From: Candidatus Firestoneibacteriota bacterium
GTDB lineage: Bacteria > Oederibacteriota > JAAXVQ01
Length of the DNA: 9,867 nucleotides
Assembly (NCBI GenBank): GCA_013335425.1
Contig: JAAXVQ010000050.1
Coordinates: 1 to 9,867, forward strand
Direction: 5' to 3'
Part shown: one piece after another, positions 1-9,514 of the stretch
Numbering within the stretch: position 1 is the stretch's first letter
Layout of the letters: each line of letters opens with the position of its first letter
Translations under genes and position numbers: made by a program
Notes under the pieces: model-generated
The model's database searches: none
Seen by the model: the letters and a program-made list of their open reading frames with translations, nothing else
Told to the model about the DNA's origin: nothing

Positions 1-26
1 TTTTCTTAAAAGCAGTTAGGCGCGCA
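1..26 (+). repeat. Left terminal inverted repeat
   Basis: Bases 1-21 are perfectly complementary to 212-232. G22 faces T211 as a G-T pair, and CGCA at 23-26 pairs with TGCG at 207-210. The outer part is A/T-rich (TTTTCTTAAAAG) and the inner part is GCAGTTAGGC. The repeat may extend leftward beyond the window, so its outer boundary is not fixed. Confidence 0.9.
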
Positions 27-107
27 CCTTTTCGCCAATATTGCACGCGAATGCCCAGGCTGCGGGGAGCACACGGTCTTCTGGCGTCGGATGCAAGCGC
101 CCCATTT

Positions 108-123
108 CGGCCAACGTTGGCCG
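108..123. repeat. Central 16-bp perfect palindrome
   Basis: CGGCCAACGTTGGCCG is exactly self-complementary. Its axis (115/116) lies within about one base of the midpoint of the 1-232 element, and pairing continues at 105-106 with 125-126 after one mismatch. It would form the tip of the fold-back structure, or a dyad-symmetric protein site. The central placement argues that it belongs to the element and is not a chance palindrome. Confidence 0.8.
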
Positions 124-206
124 CAACCCGCCTGCCGGGACCGACCATCGGAAAACCATGGTCGCGTCCGGCCTGGCGTATTTCAAGTCAACCTGGTGGA
201 TCCAAA

Positions 207-232
207 TGCGTGCCTAACTGCTTTTAAGAAAA
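207..232 (-). repeat. Right terminal inverted repeat
   Basis: This is the reverse complement of 1-26, with 21 bp perfect at the outer end (212-232). The sequence to its right starts GTAAATG. If the element is mobile, a duplicated copy of the first few of these bases would be expected just left of base 1, which is not visible here. Confidence 0.9.
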
Positions 233-1919
<1,687 letters not shown>

Positions 1920-1922
1920 GCA

Positions 1923-1936
1923 ACCCGTTTTCGGGT
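1923..1936 (+). other. Short hairpin right after guaB stop
   Basis: ACCCG (1923-1927) pairs with CGGGT (1932-1936) around a TTTT loop, three bases after the guaB stop. It has no T-run after it and is too short to be a convincing terminator alone. It may stabilise the 3' end of the guaB message together with the larger hairpin at 1969-1991. Confidence 0.3.
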
Positions 1937-1968
1937 AGGGGCGCCGGTTTTCGTCAAATCCCATTACC

Positions 1969-1999
1969 CGGGCAGGCGTCATGCCTGCCCGTTGATTTT
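1969..1999 (+). terminator. Intrinsic-terminator-like hairpin between guaB and guaA
   Basis: CGGGCAGGC (1969-1977) is perfectly complementary to GCCTGCCCG (1983-1991) with a five-base loop. It is followed by TTGATTTT (1992-1999), an interrupted T-tract. A 9-bp GC-rich stem and T-rich tail are the hallmarks of rho-independent termination. It stands 23 bp upstream of guaA on the same strand, and I see no clear promoter between it and guaA. Partial read-through, attenuation or a structured guaA leader are therefore all possible. Confidence 0.6.
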
Positions 2000-2022
2000 C
2001 CATCAACTCACGGAGCGTCGGC

Positions 2023-3564
2023 ATGAAGCATAAAGAATTCATCCTGGTTTTGGATTTTGGTTCCCAGTACACGCAACTTATCGCCCGCCGCATCCGCGAG
2101 CTGAACACTTATTGCGAAATTCATCCCTACCACCTTTCGTTGGAAGTCATCCGCGATTTAGCTCCCAAGGGTATTGTGCTCTCGGGAGGTCCGGCTTCGG
2201 TTTATCAAAAAGACGCGCCTTTGGTCTCCCCGGAACTCTTTGAGTTGGGCGTCCCGGTGTTGGGCATTTGCTACGGCATGCAGTTGTTCGGACATTTGTT
2301 GGGTGGAAAAGTCGAACCCTCCACGGAACGGGAATTCGGATTTGCAGAGCTTTCCTTCTCGCGCCCGAGCCGCCTGTTGGATGGGTTGAGCTCCCCCACC
2401 AAGGTTTGGATGAGCCATGGCGACAAGTTGGCCGCTTTGCCCACGGGCTTCACGGCGGTCGGCACCACGGCCAACGCGCCTTTGGCGGTCATCGCCCGGG
2501 AGGACCGCGGGTTTTACGGCATCCAATTTCATCCCGAGGTGCAGCACACGGTCGAAGGCATGAAACTTTTGGGCAATTTTGTAAACAAAATTTGCGGCTG
2601 CACGGGGTCCTGGACTTCGGCGGCATACATCGAGGAGACCGTGGCGCGTATCCGGCAGCAGGTGGGCAATTCCCGCGTGCTCTTGGGCCTTTCCGGGGGC
2701 GTGGATTCCTCGGTGGCCGCGGCTCTGTTGCAAAAAGCCATCGGGGCGCAGCTGACCTGCATGTTCATCGACAACGGCGTCTTGCGCTCCAACGAAGTGG
2801 CGCGGGTGGAGGAAGTTTTTAAGAAAAACTATGACATGCAGCTTGAGACTGTGGACGCCTCGCGCGAGTTTTTGGAAGCGCTCCAGGGCGTGACCGATCC
2901 CGAAGAGAAGCGCAAACGCATTGGGGTGAAATTCATCGAGGTCTTTGAACGCGAATCCAAAAAAATCGGAAAGTTTGATTTCTTGGGGCAAGGCACCATC
3001 TATCCGGACGTGATCGAAAGCGTTTCGGTCAAGGGGCCTTCCGCGGTGATCAAATCCCATCACAATGTGGGCGGCCTGCCCAAGAACATGCACTTCAAGC
3101 TGGTGGAGCCGTTGCGCGAATTGTTTAAAGACGAGGTTCGGAGGGTGGGCGAGGAACTGGGGCTACCCGAGGATATTGTCTGGCGGCAGCCGTTTCCCGG
3201 ACCGGGGCTGGCCATCCGCATTTTGGGCGAAGTGACCCCCGAGCGCCTGGCCCTGCTGCGCCGCGCCGACGCGATTTTCACCCAGGAAATCAAAAATGCC
3301 CAATGGTACCGCAAGCTTTGGCAGTCCTTCGCCATACTTCTGCCGGTGAAGTCCGTGGGCGTGATGGGGGACGAGCGCACTTATGAAAACGTGGTGGCGT
3401 TGCGCGCCGTTACCAGCGTGGATGCCATGACGGCGGATTGGGCCTACCTGCCCCAGGATTTGCTGGGACGCGTTTCCAACCGCATCATCAACGAGGTTAA
3501 GGGCATCAATCGTGTCGTTTTGGACATTTCCTCCAAACCCCCGGCTACGATCGAATGGGAATAA
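2023..3564 (+). CDS. guaA: GMP synthase (glutamine-hydrolysing)
   Basis: This enzyme converts XMP, ATP and glutamine to GMP, the step after IMP dehydrogenase. Its 513 residues compare with 525 in E. coli. The N-terminal class I glutamine amidotransferase domain (about 1-195) starts with [16 protein letters not shown]. It carries the nucleophile Cys83 in GICYGMQ and the His170-Pro-Glu172 of the triad. The ATP-pyrophosphatase domain has the PP-loop GLSGGVDSS at 222-230. The C-terminal dimerisation domain includes [15 protein letters not shown] and ends in the conserved [10 protein letters not shown] modest Shine-Dalgarno (ACGGAG, 2010-2015) precedes the ATG by seven bases. The gene follows guaB on the same strand, but a terminator-like hairpin lies between them, so it may be only partly co-transcribed or have its own unseen promoter. 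All catalytic motifs look intact. Confidence 0.97.
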   Translation: MKHKEFILVLDFGSQYTQLIARRIRELNTYCEIHPYHLSLEVIRDLAPKGIVLSGGPASVYQKDAPLVSPELFELGVPVLGICYGMQLFGHLLGGKVEPSTEREFGFAELSFSRPSRLLDGLSSPTKVWMSHGDKLAALPTGFTAVGTTANAPLAVIAREDRGFYGIQFHPEVQHTVEGMKLLGNFVNKICGCTGSWTSAAYIEETVARIRQQVGNSRVLLGLSGGVDSSVAAALLQKAIGAQLTCMFIDNGVLRSNEVARVEEVFKKNYDMQLETVDASREFLEALQGVTDPEEKRKRIGVKFIEVFERESKKIGKFDFLGQGTIYPDVIESVSVKGPSAVIKSHHNVGGLPKNMHFKLVEPLRELFKDEVRRVGEELGLPEDIVWRQPFPGPGLAIRILGEVTPERLALLRRADAIFTQEIKNAQWYRKLWQSFAILLPVKSVGVMGDERTYENVVALRAVTSVDAMTADWAYLPQDLLGRVSNRIINEVKGINRVVLDISSKPPATIEWE

Positions 3565-3571
3565 AATTCCC
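3557..3571 (+). other. Small hairpin spanning guaA stop codon
   Basis: GGGAAT (3557-3562) pairs with ATTCCC (3566-3571) around an AAA loop, with the guaA TAA at 3562-3564 inside it. No T-run follows. The rest of the 71-bp gap to dnaE (3572-3635) shows no strong terminator and no clear promoter, which leaves open that guaA and dnaE are co-transcribed. Confidence 0.3.
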
Positions 3572-3635
3572 GCTCGCTGGCGGCAGGAGAGCCGGGGAAA
3601 AATAGATTCGGATTTTTTAGACCAACGGGAACTTC

Positions 3636-6600
3636 ATGCCTTTTAACAATTTTGTCCACCTCCACGTTCATTCCGAATATTCGCTTTTAGACGGTGCCTG
3701 TCGTCTCGCTCCCCTGATCGCGCGCGCCAAGGAATTAAAGATGCCCGCCTTGGCCATCACCGATCACGGCGCCCTGTATGGGGCGCTGGAGTTTTACCAC
3801 GAGTGCACCCGCCATGGCGTGAAACCCATCATCGGTTTGGAAGCCTATATCGCGACCGGTTCCCGTTTGGACAAGCATTCCAACCACGGCATGAAGGATG
3901 CGGCTTACCACCTGTTGTTGTTGGCGCGCGACTTCGAAGGCTACCGCAACCTGGTGGAACTCTCCAGCATCGGATTTTTGCAGGGCTTTTACTACCGCCC
4001 CCGCATTGACCGCGAGGTTTTGGCCAAACACGCCCGCGGCCTGATCGGACTCTCAGCCTGCCTGCACGGCGAGATCCCCATGCTGATCCAAAAAGGGGAA
4101 ATGCCGCAGGCCCGGCAATTGGCGGACGAATACCGGCAGATTTTCGGCGAGGGCAATTTTTACCTGGAATTGATGGACCACGGCATTCCCGCTCAGGGCG
4201 TGGTCAACCGCGGCTTGGTGGACCTGGCGCGTATGCTCGCGCTGCCTTTGGTGGCCACCAACGACGTGCATTACCTAAAGCGGGAAAATGCTCTGGCCCA
4301 CGAAGCCTTGCTGTGCATCCAGACCAACACCACCTTAAACGACGAAAAACGCATGCGCATGGCTACACCCGAGTTCTATTTAAAAAGCGGCCGCGAAATG
4401 GAAGCGCTCTTTCATGAGATCCCGGAAGCCGGCGCCAACACTTTGGAAATCGCCACGCGCTGCAATCTGGAAATTCCCGCCCCGGGCATGCAACTGCCCC
4501 GCTTTGCGATTCCGGTGGCGGAACAAGCGGCGGTCATGGCCGCTGCGCCCGCGGGGACGCCCGAGCCGGACGCATATTTGGAAGCGCTTTGCCGAGCCGC
4601 CCTGCCGCGGCTTTACCCCGCCGGGGAAGCCGCCGTCCAGGAACGTTTGGTGCATGAGCTCGGCGTCATCCGGCAGGTCGGATATGCCGAATATTTTTTA
4701 ATCGTGTGGGACTTCATCCGCTACGCGCGCGAACGCGGCATCCCCGTGGGGCCGGGGCGCGGTTCAGCCGCCGGCTCCTTGGTGTCGTACCTGCTGGGCA
4801 TTACCCGCCTGGATCCCCTCCGGTACGGCCTGATTTTTGAACGTTTCCTAAACCCGGCCCGCATTTCACCCCCGGACATCGACGTGGACATTGCCGATAC
4901 GGGGCGGGACGAAGTGATTCGTTATGTCACCAAAAAGTATGGACAGGAAAACGTCGCGCAAATCATAACCTTCGGCACGCTGGCCGCCAAAGCCGCAGTA
5001 CGGGACGTGGGGCGGGTGCTGGGTTACCCCTACGAAGAAGTGGACCGGGTCGCCAAAATGATCCCCCAGGAATTGGACATAACCCTGCAAGCGGCGCTCG
5101 CCCAGGTGCCGGAACTTAAACAGTGGTACCTTGCCGATGAGCGCATCCATACGCTTTTGGACACGGCGCAGGCGCTGGAGGGGCAAGTCCGCCATGCGTC
5201 CACCCACGCCGCGGGCGTGGTGATCTCCCGCGATCCGCTGATTCAAAGCGTGCCTTTGTGCCATACCAAGGCCGCGCGTTCGAGCGAGGGCGGGCCGGAG
5301 ACGCCCGGTGAAAATACCGTGACCACCCAATACGCCATGGAGTCTTTAGAGCGCCTGGGGCTGTTGAAAATGGATTTTCTGGGCTTGCGCACGCTCTCGG
5401 TGATCAACGATACGGTTTTGAGCCTGGCTGCCCGCCGCCAGCCGGTTTTGGACATTGAGCATTTGCCCTTGTCGGACGAGGCGACCTACCGGCTTTTGGG
5501 CGAAGGCAACACGCTGGGTATTTTTCAATTGGAGTCTTCGGGCATGCGTGATTTGCTCAAACGCCTGCAACCCCAGTCCCTGGAGGAGATCTGCGCCCTG
5601 GTGGCCCTTTACCGTCCCGGCCCCATGGCCATGATCGACGACTATATTGCGCGCAAACAAGGCAAGCGCGCCATCCGCTATCCGCACCCGGCCTTGGAAC
5701 CCATTTTAAAAGAAACCTTCGGTACCATCATTTACCAGGAACAAGTCATGGAAATCGCCGCGCGCGTGGGCGGGTTTACGTTCGCGCAAGCCGATTTGCT
5801 GCGCCGGGCCATGTCTAAAAAAAATCCCGAGCTTATTGAACAGCAGCGCGAACGCTTTTTGGCCGGGGCGCTCACCCGGCGCTTGGAGCGCGCCCAAGCC
5901 GAGGAAGTTTTTGACTTGATGGCGCGTTTCGGCGAGTACGGGTTCAACAAATCGCACAGCGTGGCGTATGCGCTGGTGGCGTATCAGACCGCTTATCTGA
6001 AAGCCAACCATCCCCTGGAGTATATGGCGGCGCTGCTTTCCAACGAACTGGGCAACACGGATAAAATTGCTCTGTACGTCGGGGAATGTCGGCGTCTGGG
6101 CCTGCCCGTGCTCCCGCCGCACGTCAATGCCAGCCGGGCGCTTTTTACGGTGGAAGCGGGCGGGTTGCGTTTCGGGCTGGCCGCCGTGCGCCATGTCGGG
6201 GTCGGGGCTGCCGACTCTTTGGTTGCAGCCCGGGAAGCCGGAGGGGTGTTTCGTTCTTTTGAAGATTTTTGCGGACGCATGGATTACCGCCAGGTGCATG
6301 CCCGCGTGCTGGAGAGCCTGATCAAAGCCGGCGCCCTGGACGATTTCGCCGTTTCCCGTTCGGCCCTGTTGACGCAGTTGCCGCAATCCCTGGCTCAGGG
6401 GCAAAAACGCCAGGCGGAGCGGGACCTGGGACAAGGTTCGCTTTTCGGTGCAACCCAAGAGAGCGCGCCCGACGTGAAGCAAGCCGGCCCGGGAGACACG
6501 GAGAACGTCCGTCTGCAGCACGAGAAGGAAGTGCTGGGGTTTTATTTTTCCGGACACCCTTTGGCTCAGTTTCAAGAGTTGCTGGCCACCTTCCGCACGG

Positions 6601-7181
6601 CGCGTACCGTGGATCTTGCCTCTCGAACGGAAGGCAAAACGGAAATCGTGGGCGGGATGGTGGTGGGTGTGCGCCGCAGCCTGACCAAACGCAAGGAAGC
6701 CATGGTGCGTTTTTCCCTGGAGGATCTGGAGGGCATGGTGGAAGTGATCGTTTGGCCGGATTTGGTGGGCAAGCACGGCGCCTATCTGGCCAAGGACGCG
6801 ATGCTCCTGGTGACCGGGCGGGTGGATCGCAGCGGAGACGAAAGCAAACTGGTGGCCGCGGACATCATCCCGCTCGAGGAAGCGTATGCGCGTTTGACGG
6901 CGGCGGTGCACGTAACCTTGCCGGCAACCGGCGGTCAGGAGCAATTGGAAGCGCTTAAGCCCTTGTTGCTTTCCCAGCCGGGCGGTGCGCGCACGGTTCT
7001 GCATTTGGTGACCGAACACCACGGCGAGGTGGTGGAGACGCTGCCCGAGCGTTTTCAGGTGAAAGTTTCGGCGGAATGGCTTGAGCAGTTGCGGGCTTTG
7101 GTAGGTTCACAGCGAGTTCGGATTGAAGGCGTTTTGGGCGGAAATCTCAACGGAAGAAACGGTCACCCGCCGGGCAGGTAG
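3636..7181 (+). CDS. dnaE: DNA polymerase III alpha subunit
   Basis: This is the catalytic subunit of the replicative polymerase; its 1181 residues compare with about 1160 in E. coli. An N-terminal PHP domain (about 1-215) shows a full set of likely metal ligands: His10, His12, Asp19, His44, Glu69, His92, Cys142, Asp210 and His212. The C-family polymerase core has GPGRGSAAGS at 372-381. Its catalytic aspartates are Asp416 and Asp418 in PDIDVDI, and Asp580 in KMDFLGLRTL. EYGFNKSHS follows at 767-775. QGSLF at 933-937 matches the beta-clamp binding motif and sits where E. coli carries its own. An OB fold (about 1000-1080) and a small C-terminal domain end the protein. The ATG at 3636 starts directly at the family N-terminus (FVHLHVHSEYSLLDG). 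Its Shine-Dalgarno is weak (CGGGA at 3626-3630, five bases away). The lack of an exonuclease fusion and the motif order fit the DnaE type, not PolC. Confidence 0.97.
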   Translation: MPFNNFVHLHVHSEYSLLDGACRLAPLIARAKELKMPALAITDHGALYGALEFYHECTRHGVKPIIGLEAYIATGSRLDKHSNHGMKDAAYHLLLLARDFEGYRNLVELSSIGFLQGFYYRPRIDREVLAKHARGLIGLSACLHGEIPMLIQKGEMPQARQLADEYRQIFGEGNFYLELMDHGIPAQGVVNRGLVDLARMLALPLVATNDVHYLKRENALAHEALLCIQTNTTLNDEKRMRMATPEFYLKSGREMEALFHEIPEAGANTLEIATRCNLEIPAPGMQLPRFAIPVAEQAAVMAAAPAGTPEPDAYLEALCRAALPRLYPAGEAAVQERLVHELGVIRQVGYAEYFLIVWDFIRYARERGIPVGPGRGSAAGSLVSYLLGITRLDPLRYGLIFERFLNPARISPPDIDVDIADTGRDEVIRYVTKKYGQENVAQIITFGTLAAKAAVRDVGRVLGYPYEEVDRVAKMIPQELDITLQAALAQVPELKQWYLADERIHTLLDTAQALEGQVRHASTHAAGVVISRDPLIQSVPLCHTKAARSSEGGPETPGENTVTTQYAMESLERLGLLKMDFLGLRTLSVINDTVLSLAARRQPVLDIEHLPLSDEATYRLLGEGNTLGIFQLESSGMRDLLKRLQPQSLEEICALVALYRPGPMAMIDDYIARKQGKRAIRYPHPALEPILKETFGTIIYQEQVMEIAARVGGFTFAQADLLRRAMSKKNPELIEQQRERFLAGALTRRLERAQAEEVFDLMARFGEYGFNKSHSVAYALVAYQTAYLKANHPLEYMAALLSNELGNTDKIALYVGECRRLGLPVLPPHVNASRALFTVEAGGLRFGLAAVRHVGVGAADSLVAAREAGGVFRSFEDFCGRMDYRQVHARVLESLIKAGALDDFAVSRSALLTQLPQSLAQGQKRQAERDLGQGSLFGATQESAPDVKQAGPGDTENVRLQHEKEVLGFYFSGHPLAQFQELLATFRTARTVDLASRTEGKTEIVGGMVVGVRRSLTKRKEAMVRFSLEDLEGMVEVIVWPDLVGKHGAYLAKDAMLLVTGRVDRSGDESKLVAADIIPLEEAYARLTAAVHVTLPATGGQEQLEALKPLLLSQPGGARTVLHLVTEHHGEVVETLPERFQVKVSAEWLEQLRALVGSQRVRIEGVLGGNLNGRNGHPPGR

Positions 7182-7206
7182 ACGCCTGGGCGGGGGTACC
7201 GGTTTT
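7166..7206 (+). terminator. Hairpin at the convergent dnaE / ligase gene ends
   Basis: CCCGCC (7166-7171) pairs with GGCGGG (7189-7194). CAGG (7175-7178) pairs with CCTG (7185-7188) inside it, leaving a GGG bulge. The dnaE stop (7179-7181) lies in the loop. On the plus strand TTTT follows at 7203-7206, which supports a moderate dnaE terminator. The opposite strand lacks a clear T-run, so termination of the minus-strand gene here is less sure. Confidence 0.45.
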
Positions 7207-9472
7207 AAGGGCGGGTTTTCCGGCCAAGCGGGGTTTCATAGCGCTGCAGCATCTGCTTGGCCGGTTCAAAATCCGGTTTTATTTCCAAGGCCTTGCGCCA
7301 ATAGGTGATGCCCAACTGCGGGCCCACCAGTTGCGTAACCACCACCCCCAAATTAAAGTACCCTTCCACATATTTGGGGTCCAGTTCCACGGTTTTTTGG
7401 TAGTATTCCCTTGCCTTGACCAGATTGCCGCCATTGTACAAATTGCCCGCGGCTGCGAACCACAGGTGGGACGCTTCCAACGGCGAAACTTTGGCCAGGT
7501 TGTCCAAAACGCGCGTAAATCCGGTTTCGTCCCCATGACTGATGTATAGAAACGCCAAGTTTTGGTAAAACAGCACCGTCACCGGGGCTTGCTCAATGGC
7601 CCGTTGACTGTAATTCACGGCTTGGGCATAATAATCAGGCTGGTTTTTTTCCATTTCCGAGGCCAAGCCGTAAGCCCTTCCCAGATTTCCCAAATAATAA
7701 GCGTTCTTCGGATTTAAACGCAAGCCTTCGGCATAGGCCGCGATGGCTTGACGGATCAATTTTTTTTGCTGCTCCGCATCGGTCGTGACTTTGGCTTTTT
7801 CTTCGAAAGCCAACCCCTTATACACTTGGTATTTTACTTCAATGGGGAAAATCTCCGCGGCTTTGGAGAACGTCTGCACCGCTTGATCCGTATAGCCTTG
7901 CAGGCGGTAAAGGGTTCCCAAGTTATACATGTAATCCGCATAGGCGATGGAGTAGGCTTTCCAGGTGAAGTAGCCCGCACCCAAGACAATCATAAAAACC
8001 AAGGCCGGTCGATAGCGCAGCAGCGATTGGAAGAGGGGCTTGGGCGCGGGGTCGGGGGTTTGCGCCGGGGCGAGCAGGGGTTGCTCTTCGGGAGTGGTCT
8101 GCAGCAGGATGATCAGCGCCAGCACCAGCCAATAAAAAGTGTCGATGACCGCCACGCCGAAGGAAAAAACGTTCTGAATGGAATAAGCGGTCCAGGCACC
8201 CAGCAGGCCGAAGAGCAGGAGCCGGTCTTTCCAACCCTGCCGGTGTTTGAAATACGCCGTGCGCCAATTTTTTAGAATCAGCAACGTCAGCCAGCCGACT
8301 ATCAGAAAACCGACAATGCCCTGCGTGGCCAGCACCTGCAGGATCTCGTTGTGCGCCGTACGCGAGGCCACGTTGGCGCCGTCGATGGCGGCAAAAGCCG
8401 TGGTGGCATAGCGGGGGAAGACGGTTTTAAAGGTATCCAAACCGGTGCCGAAGACGGGGTTGGCTTTAATCATGTTGAGCGCCGGCACCCAGATGTGCAA
8501 ACGGGAGACCCGGATGGTTTCGGAAAAATGCAGGACCGAGTTGGCCAGGCGGATCATGTGGTTTTGTCCGAACGTGGCCGAGATCAGAATGAGGAGCCCC
8601 AGGGTGGCGCCCAGCAGCGAGATCCATAGCTTGTTCTGGCCGAACTCCGCGCGCAGCGTTTTTCCCAAGGTTTGGTTTTTTGCCAGGGAGAGGGCTTGGT
8701 AATGCTGCAGGATTTTTTGCACGCCGAAAACAGCCAGCACCAGCAAGGCCCCGATCAAGCCCATGAAGCCGCCGCGGCTCCAGGTGCCCAACAAGCAGAG
8801 AAACATGGCGATGAAGGAGAGAAAGAGCAGCAAGCGTTTAAAGGAAGACGTGGTTTCCACAAAGAAAACCACCAGCAACGGCATGACCATGGCCAGGTAA
8901 GCGGCCAGGAAATTGGGGTTGCCCATGCTGGCGAAGTAGCGTCCCTGGGAGACCGACGTCGGGTTCCAGGCGATGAAGTCAATGCCGAAAAACTGGGCGA
9001 TGCCGTAGGCCGTGGTCAGCAAACCGGCCAGCACCACGGTGAAAAGCAGACGGTCGATTTGCTCCCGCGTGCGGATGAAGTTTACGCACAGGTAGAAGAG
9101 GGCCGCATAGTTGAGGTTGGTCAGCAGGCCCCGGAAGTTTTCGTACTCCCCCAACCAGGAGACGTAACCCGAAACGCTGTGCAAGCTGGAAAAAATTTCC
9201 AAACCGACCCAGACCAAAATCGGCACATCCAAAGGCGTGCGGCGAAACTCAAAACGGCGCGCAGCCAGGATGCGGATCAGCCACAAACCCAGCATGGCCA
9301 CGGTTAAAATCCGCAGGACCGTCAATTTCGGCAGTTCGAACTGATCCCGGGTCAGGATGATGAAAAACAAAGGGATAAGCAGAAACGTCAGGTGCAAAAG
9401 CAGGGCCACGGCGCGGTCACACCATTGCACCCAACGCGCATCGGTTTCCACTTGCAGGGATTTTATGGCCAC
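7205..9472 (-). CDS. O-antigen ligase-family (Wzy_C) membrane protein with C-terminal TPR domain
   Basis: The 755-residue product has about twelve or thirteen hydrophobic segments (first near residues 21-40, last near 489-510), then a soluble C-terminus of about six TPR-like repeats (about 513-742). Wzy_C-type marks include RYFASMGNPN (GNPN at 184-187), TWSRGG (230-235), the loop motif GTGLDTFKTVFP (342-353) and HNEILQVLATQGIVG (374-388). This family includes WaaL O-antigen ligases, Wzy polymerases and PglL/PilO protein glycosyltransferases, which act on undecaprenyl-linked glycans at the outer face of the inner membrane. A Pro-rich linker (about 460-480) precedes the last membrane segment. 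The GTG at 9472 is chosen because a perfect GGAGG (9480-9484) lies seven bases upstream. The frame stays open to 9820, but there it overlaps comM in another frame and looks nothing like a membrane protein. Exact substrate is unknown. No glycan-synthesis genes are in view. Confidence 0.85.
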   Translation of the reverse strand: MAIKSLQVETDARWVQWCDRAVALLLHLTFLLIPLFFIILTRDQFELPKLTVLRILTVAMLGLWLIRILAARRFEFRRTPLDVPILVWVGLEIFSSLHSVSGYVSWLGEYENFRGLLTNLNYAALFYLCVNFIRTREQIDRLLFTVVLAGLLTTAYGIAQFFGIDFIAWNPTSVSQGRYFASMGNPNFLAAYLAMVMPLLVVFFVETTSSFKRLLLFLSFIAMFLCLLGTWSRGGFMGLIGALLVLAVFGVQKILQHYQALSLAKNQTLGKTLRAEFGQNKLWISLLGATLGLLILISATFGQNHMIRLANSVLHFSETIRVSRLHIWVPALNMIKANPVFGTGLDTFKTVFPRYATTAFAAIDGANVASRTAHNEILQVLATQGIVGFLIVGWLTLLILKNWRTAYFKHRQGWKDRLLLFGLLGAWTAYSIQNVFSFGVAVIDTFYWLVLALIILLQTTPEEQPLLAPAQTPDPAPKPLFQSLLRYRPALVFMIVLGAGYFTWKAYSIAYADYMYNLGTLYRLQGYTDQAVQTFSKAAEIFPIEVKYQVYKGLAFEEKAKVTTDAEQQKKLIRQAIAAYAEGLRLNPKNAYYLGNLGRAYGLASEMEKNQPDYYAQAVNYSQRAIEQAPVTVLFYQNLAFLYISHGDETGFTRVLDNLAKVSPLEASHLWFAAAGNLYNGGNLVKAREYYQKTVELDPKYVEGYFNLGVVVTQLVGPQLGITYWRKALEIKPDFEPAKQMLQRYETPLGRKTRP

Positions 9473-9479
9473 GAAAAGT

Positions 9480-9484
9480 CCTCC
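9480..9484 (-). promoter_or_regulatory. Shine-Dalgarno fixing the GTG start of the ligase-TPR gene
   Basis: On the minus strand GGAGG is followed by seven bases and then GTG GCC ATA AAA. It is the best start in this frame. Other in-frame candidates upstream lie before or around the promoter and lack such a site. Confidence 0.8.
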
Positions 9485-9514
9485 GGGAAGTCGGGTTTTC
9501 AAAGATGAGCCCTT

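Larger units (their letters stand above)
1..232. mobile_element. 232-bp fold-back element with terminal inverted repeats (MITE-like candidate)
   Basis: The first 232 bases form one imperfect palindrome. Bases 1-21 are the exact reverse complement of 212-232. After one G-T position (22/211) the match resumes at 23-26/207-210. The centre carries an exact 16-bp palindrome (108-123) almost at the midpoint of the element. Between ends and centre the arms still pair in blocks: 55-60 with 171-176, 75-84 with 148-157 (one mismatch, two G-T pairs), 86-90 with 141-145, and 93-99 with 129-135 (one mismatch). No convincing protein is encoded. Small size, terminal inverted repeats and lack of a gene are the marks of a MITE or other non-autonomous element. 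A long hairpin RNA or cruciform-forming repeat would look the same. A target-site duplication cannot be tested because the left flank lies outside the window. The inverted repeat is certain; its mobile nature is inference. Confidence 0.5.

Noticed and set aside
1..232. Integron attC site: GTTAGGC (15-21) and GCCTAAC (212-218) fit the attC core patterns GTTRRRY and RYYYAAC.
   Set aside because: They come in the reverse order for a single attC site. If 212 began a second attC, a closing GTTRRRY should follow, and none is seen before guaB. The complementary arms and central palindrome are better explained by one fold-back element. No cassette gene or integrase is visible.
2158..3093. Long open minus-strand frame (311 codons) opposite guaA, and a similar one opposite guaB (399-1091).
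   Set aside because: Both are antisense to well-conserved enzymes, with low-complexity shadow-type translations and no start signals.
5706..7022. Long open minus-strand frame (438 codons) opposite dnaE.
   Set aside because: It is a composition shadow of a GC-rich gene: rich in His, Gln, Arg and Gly, no family resemblance, no ribosome binding site, and fully inside dnaE.
7748..8275. Plus-strand open frame (175 codons) opposite the ligase-TPR gene.
   Set aside because: It is antisense to the linker, last membrane segment and first TPR repeats of a clear protein, with no recognisable family and no start signal.
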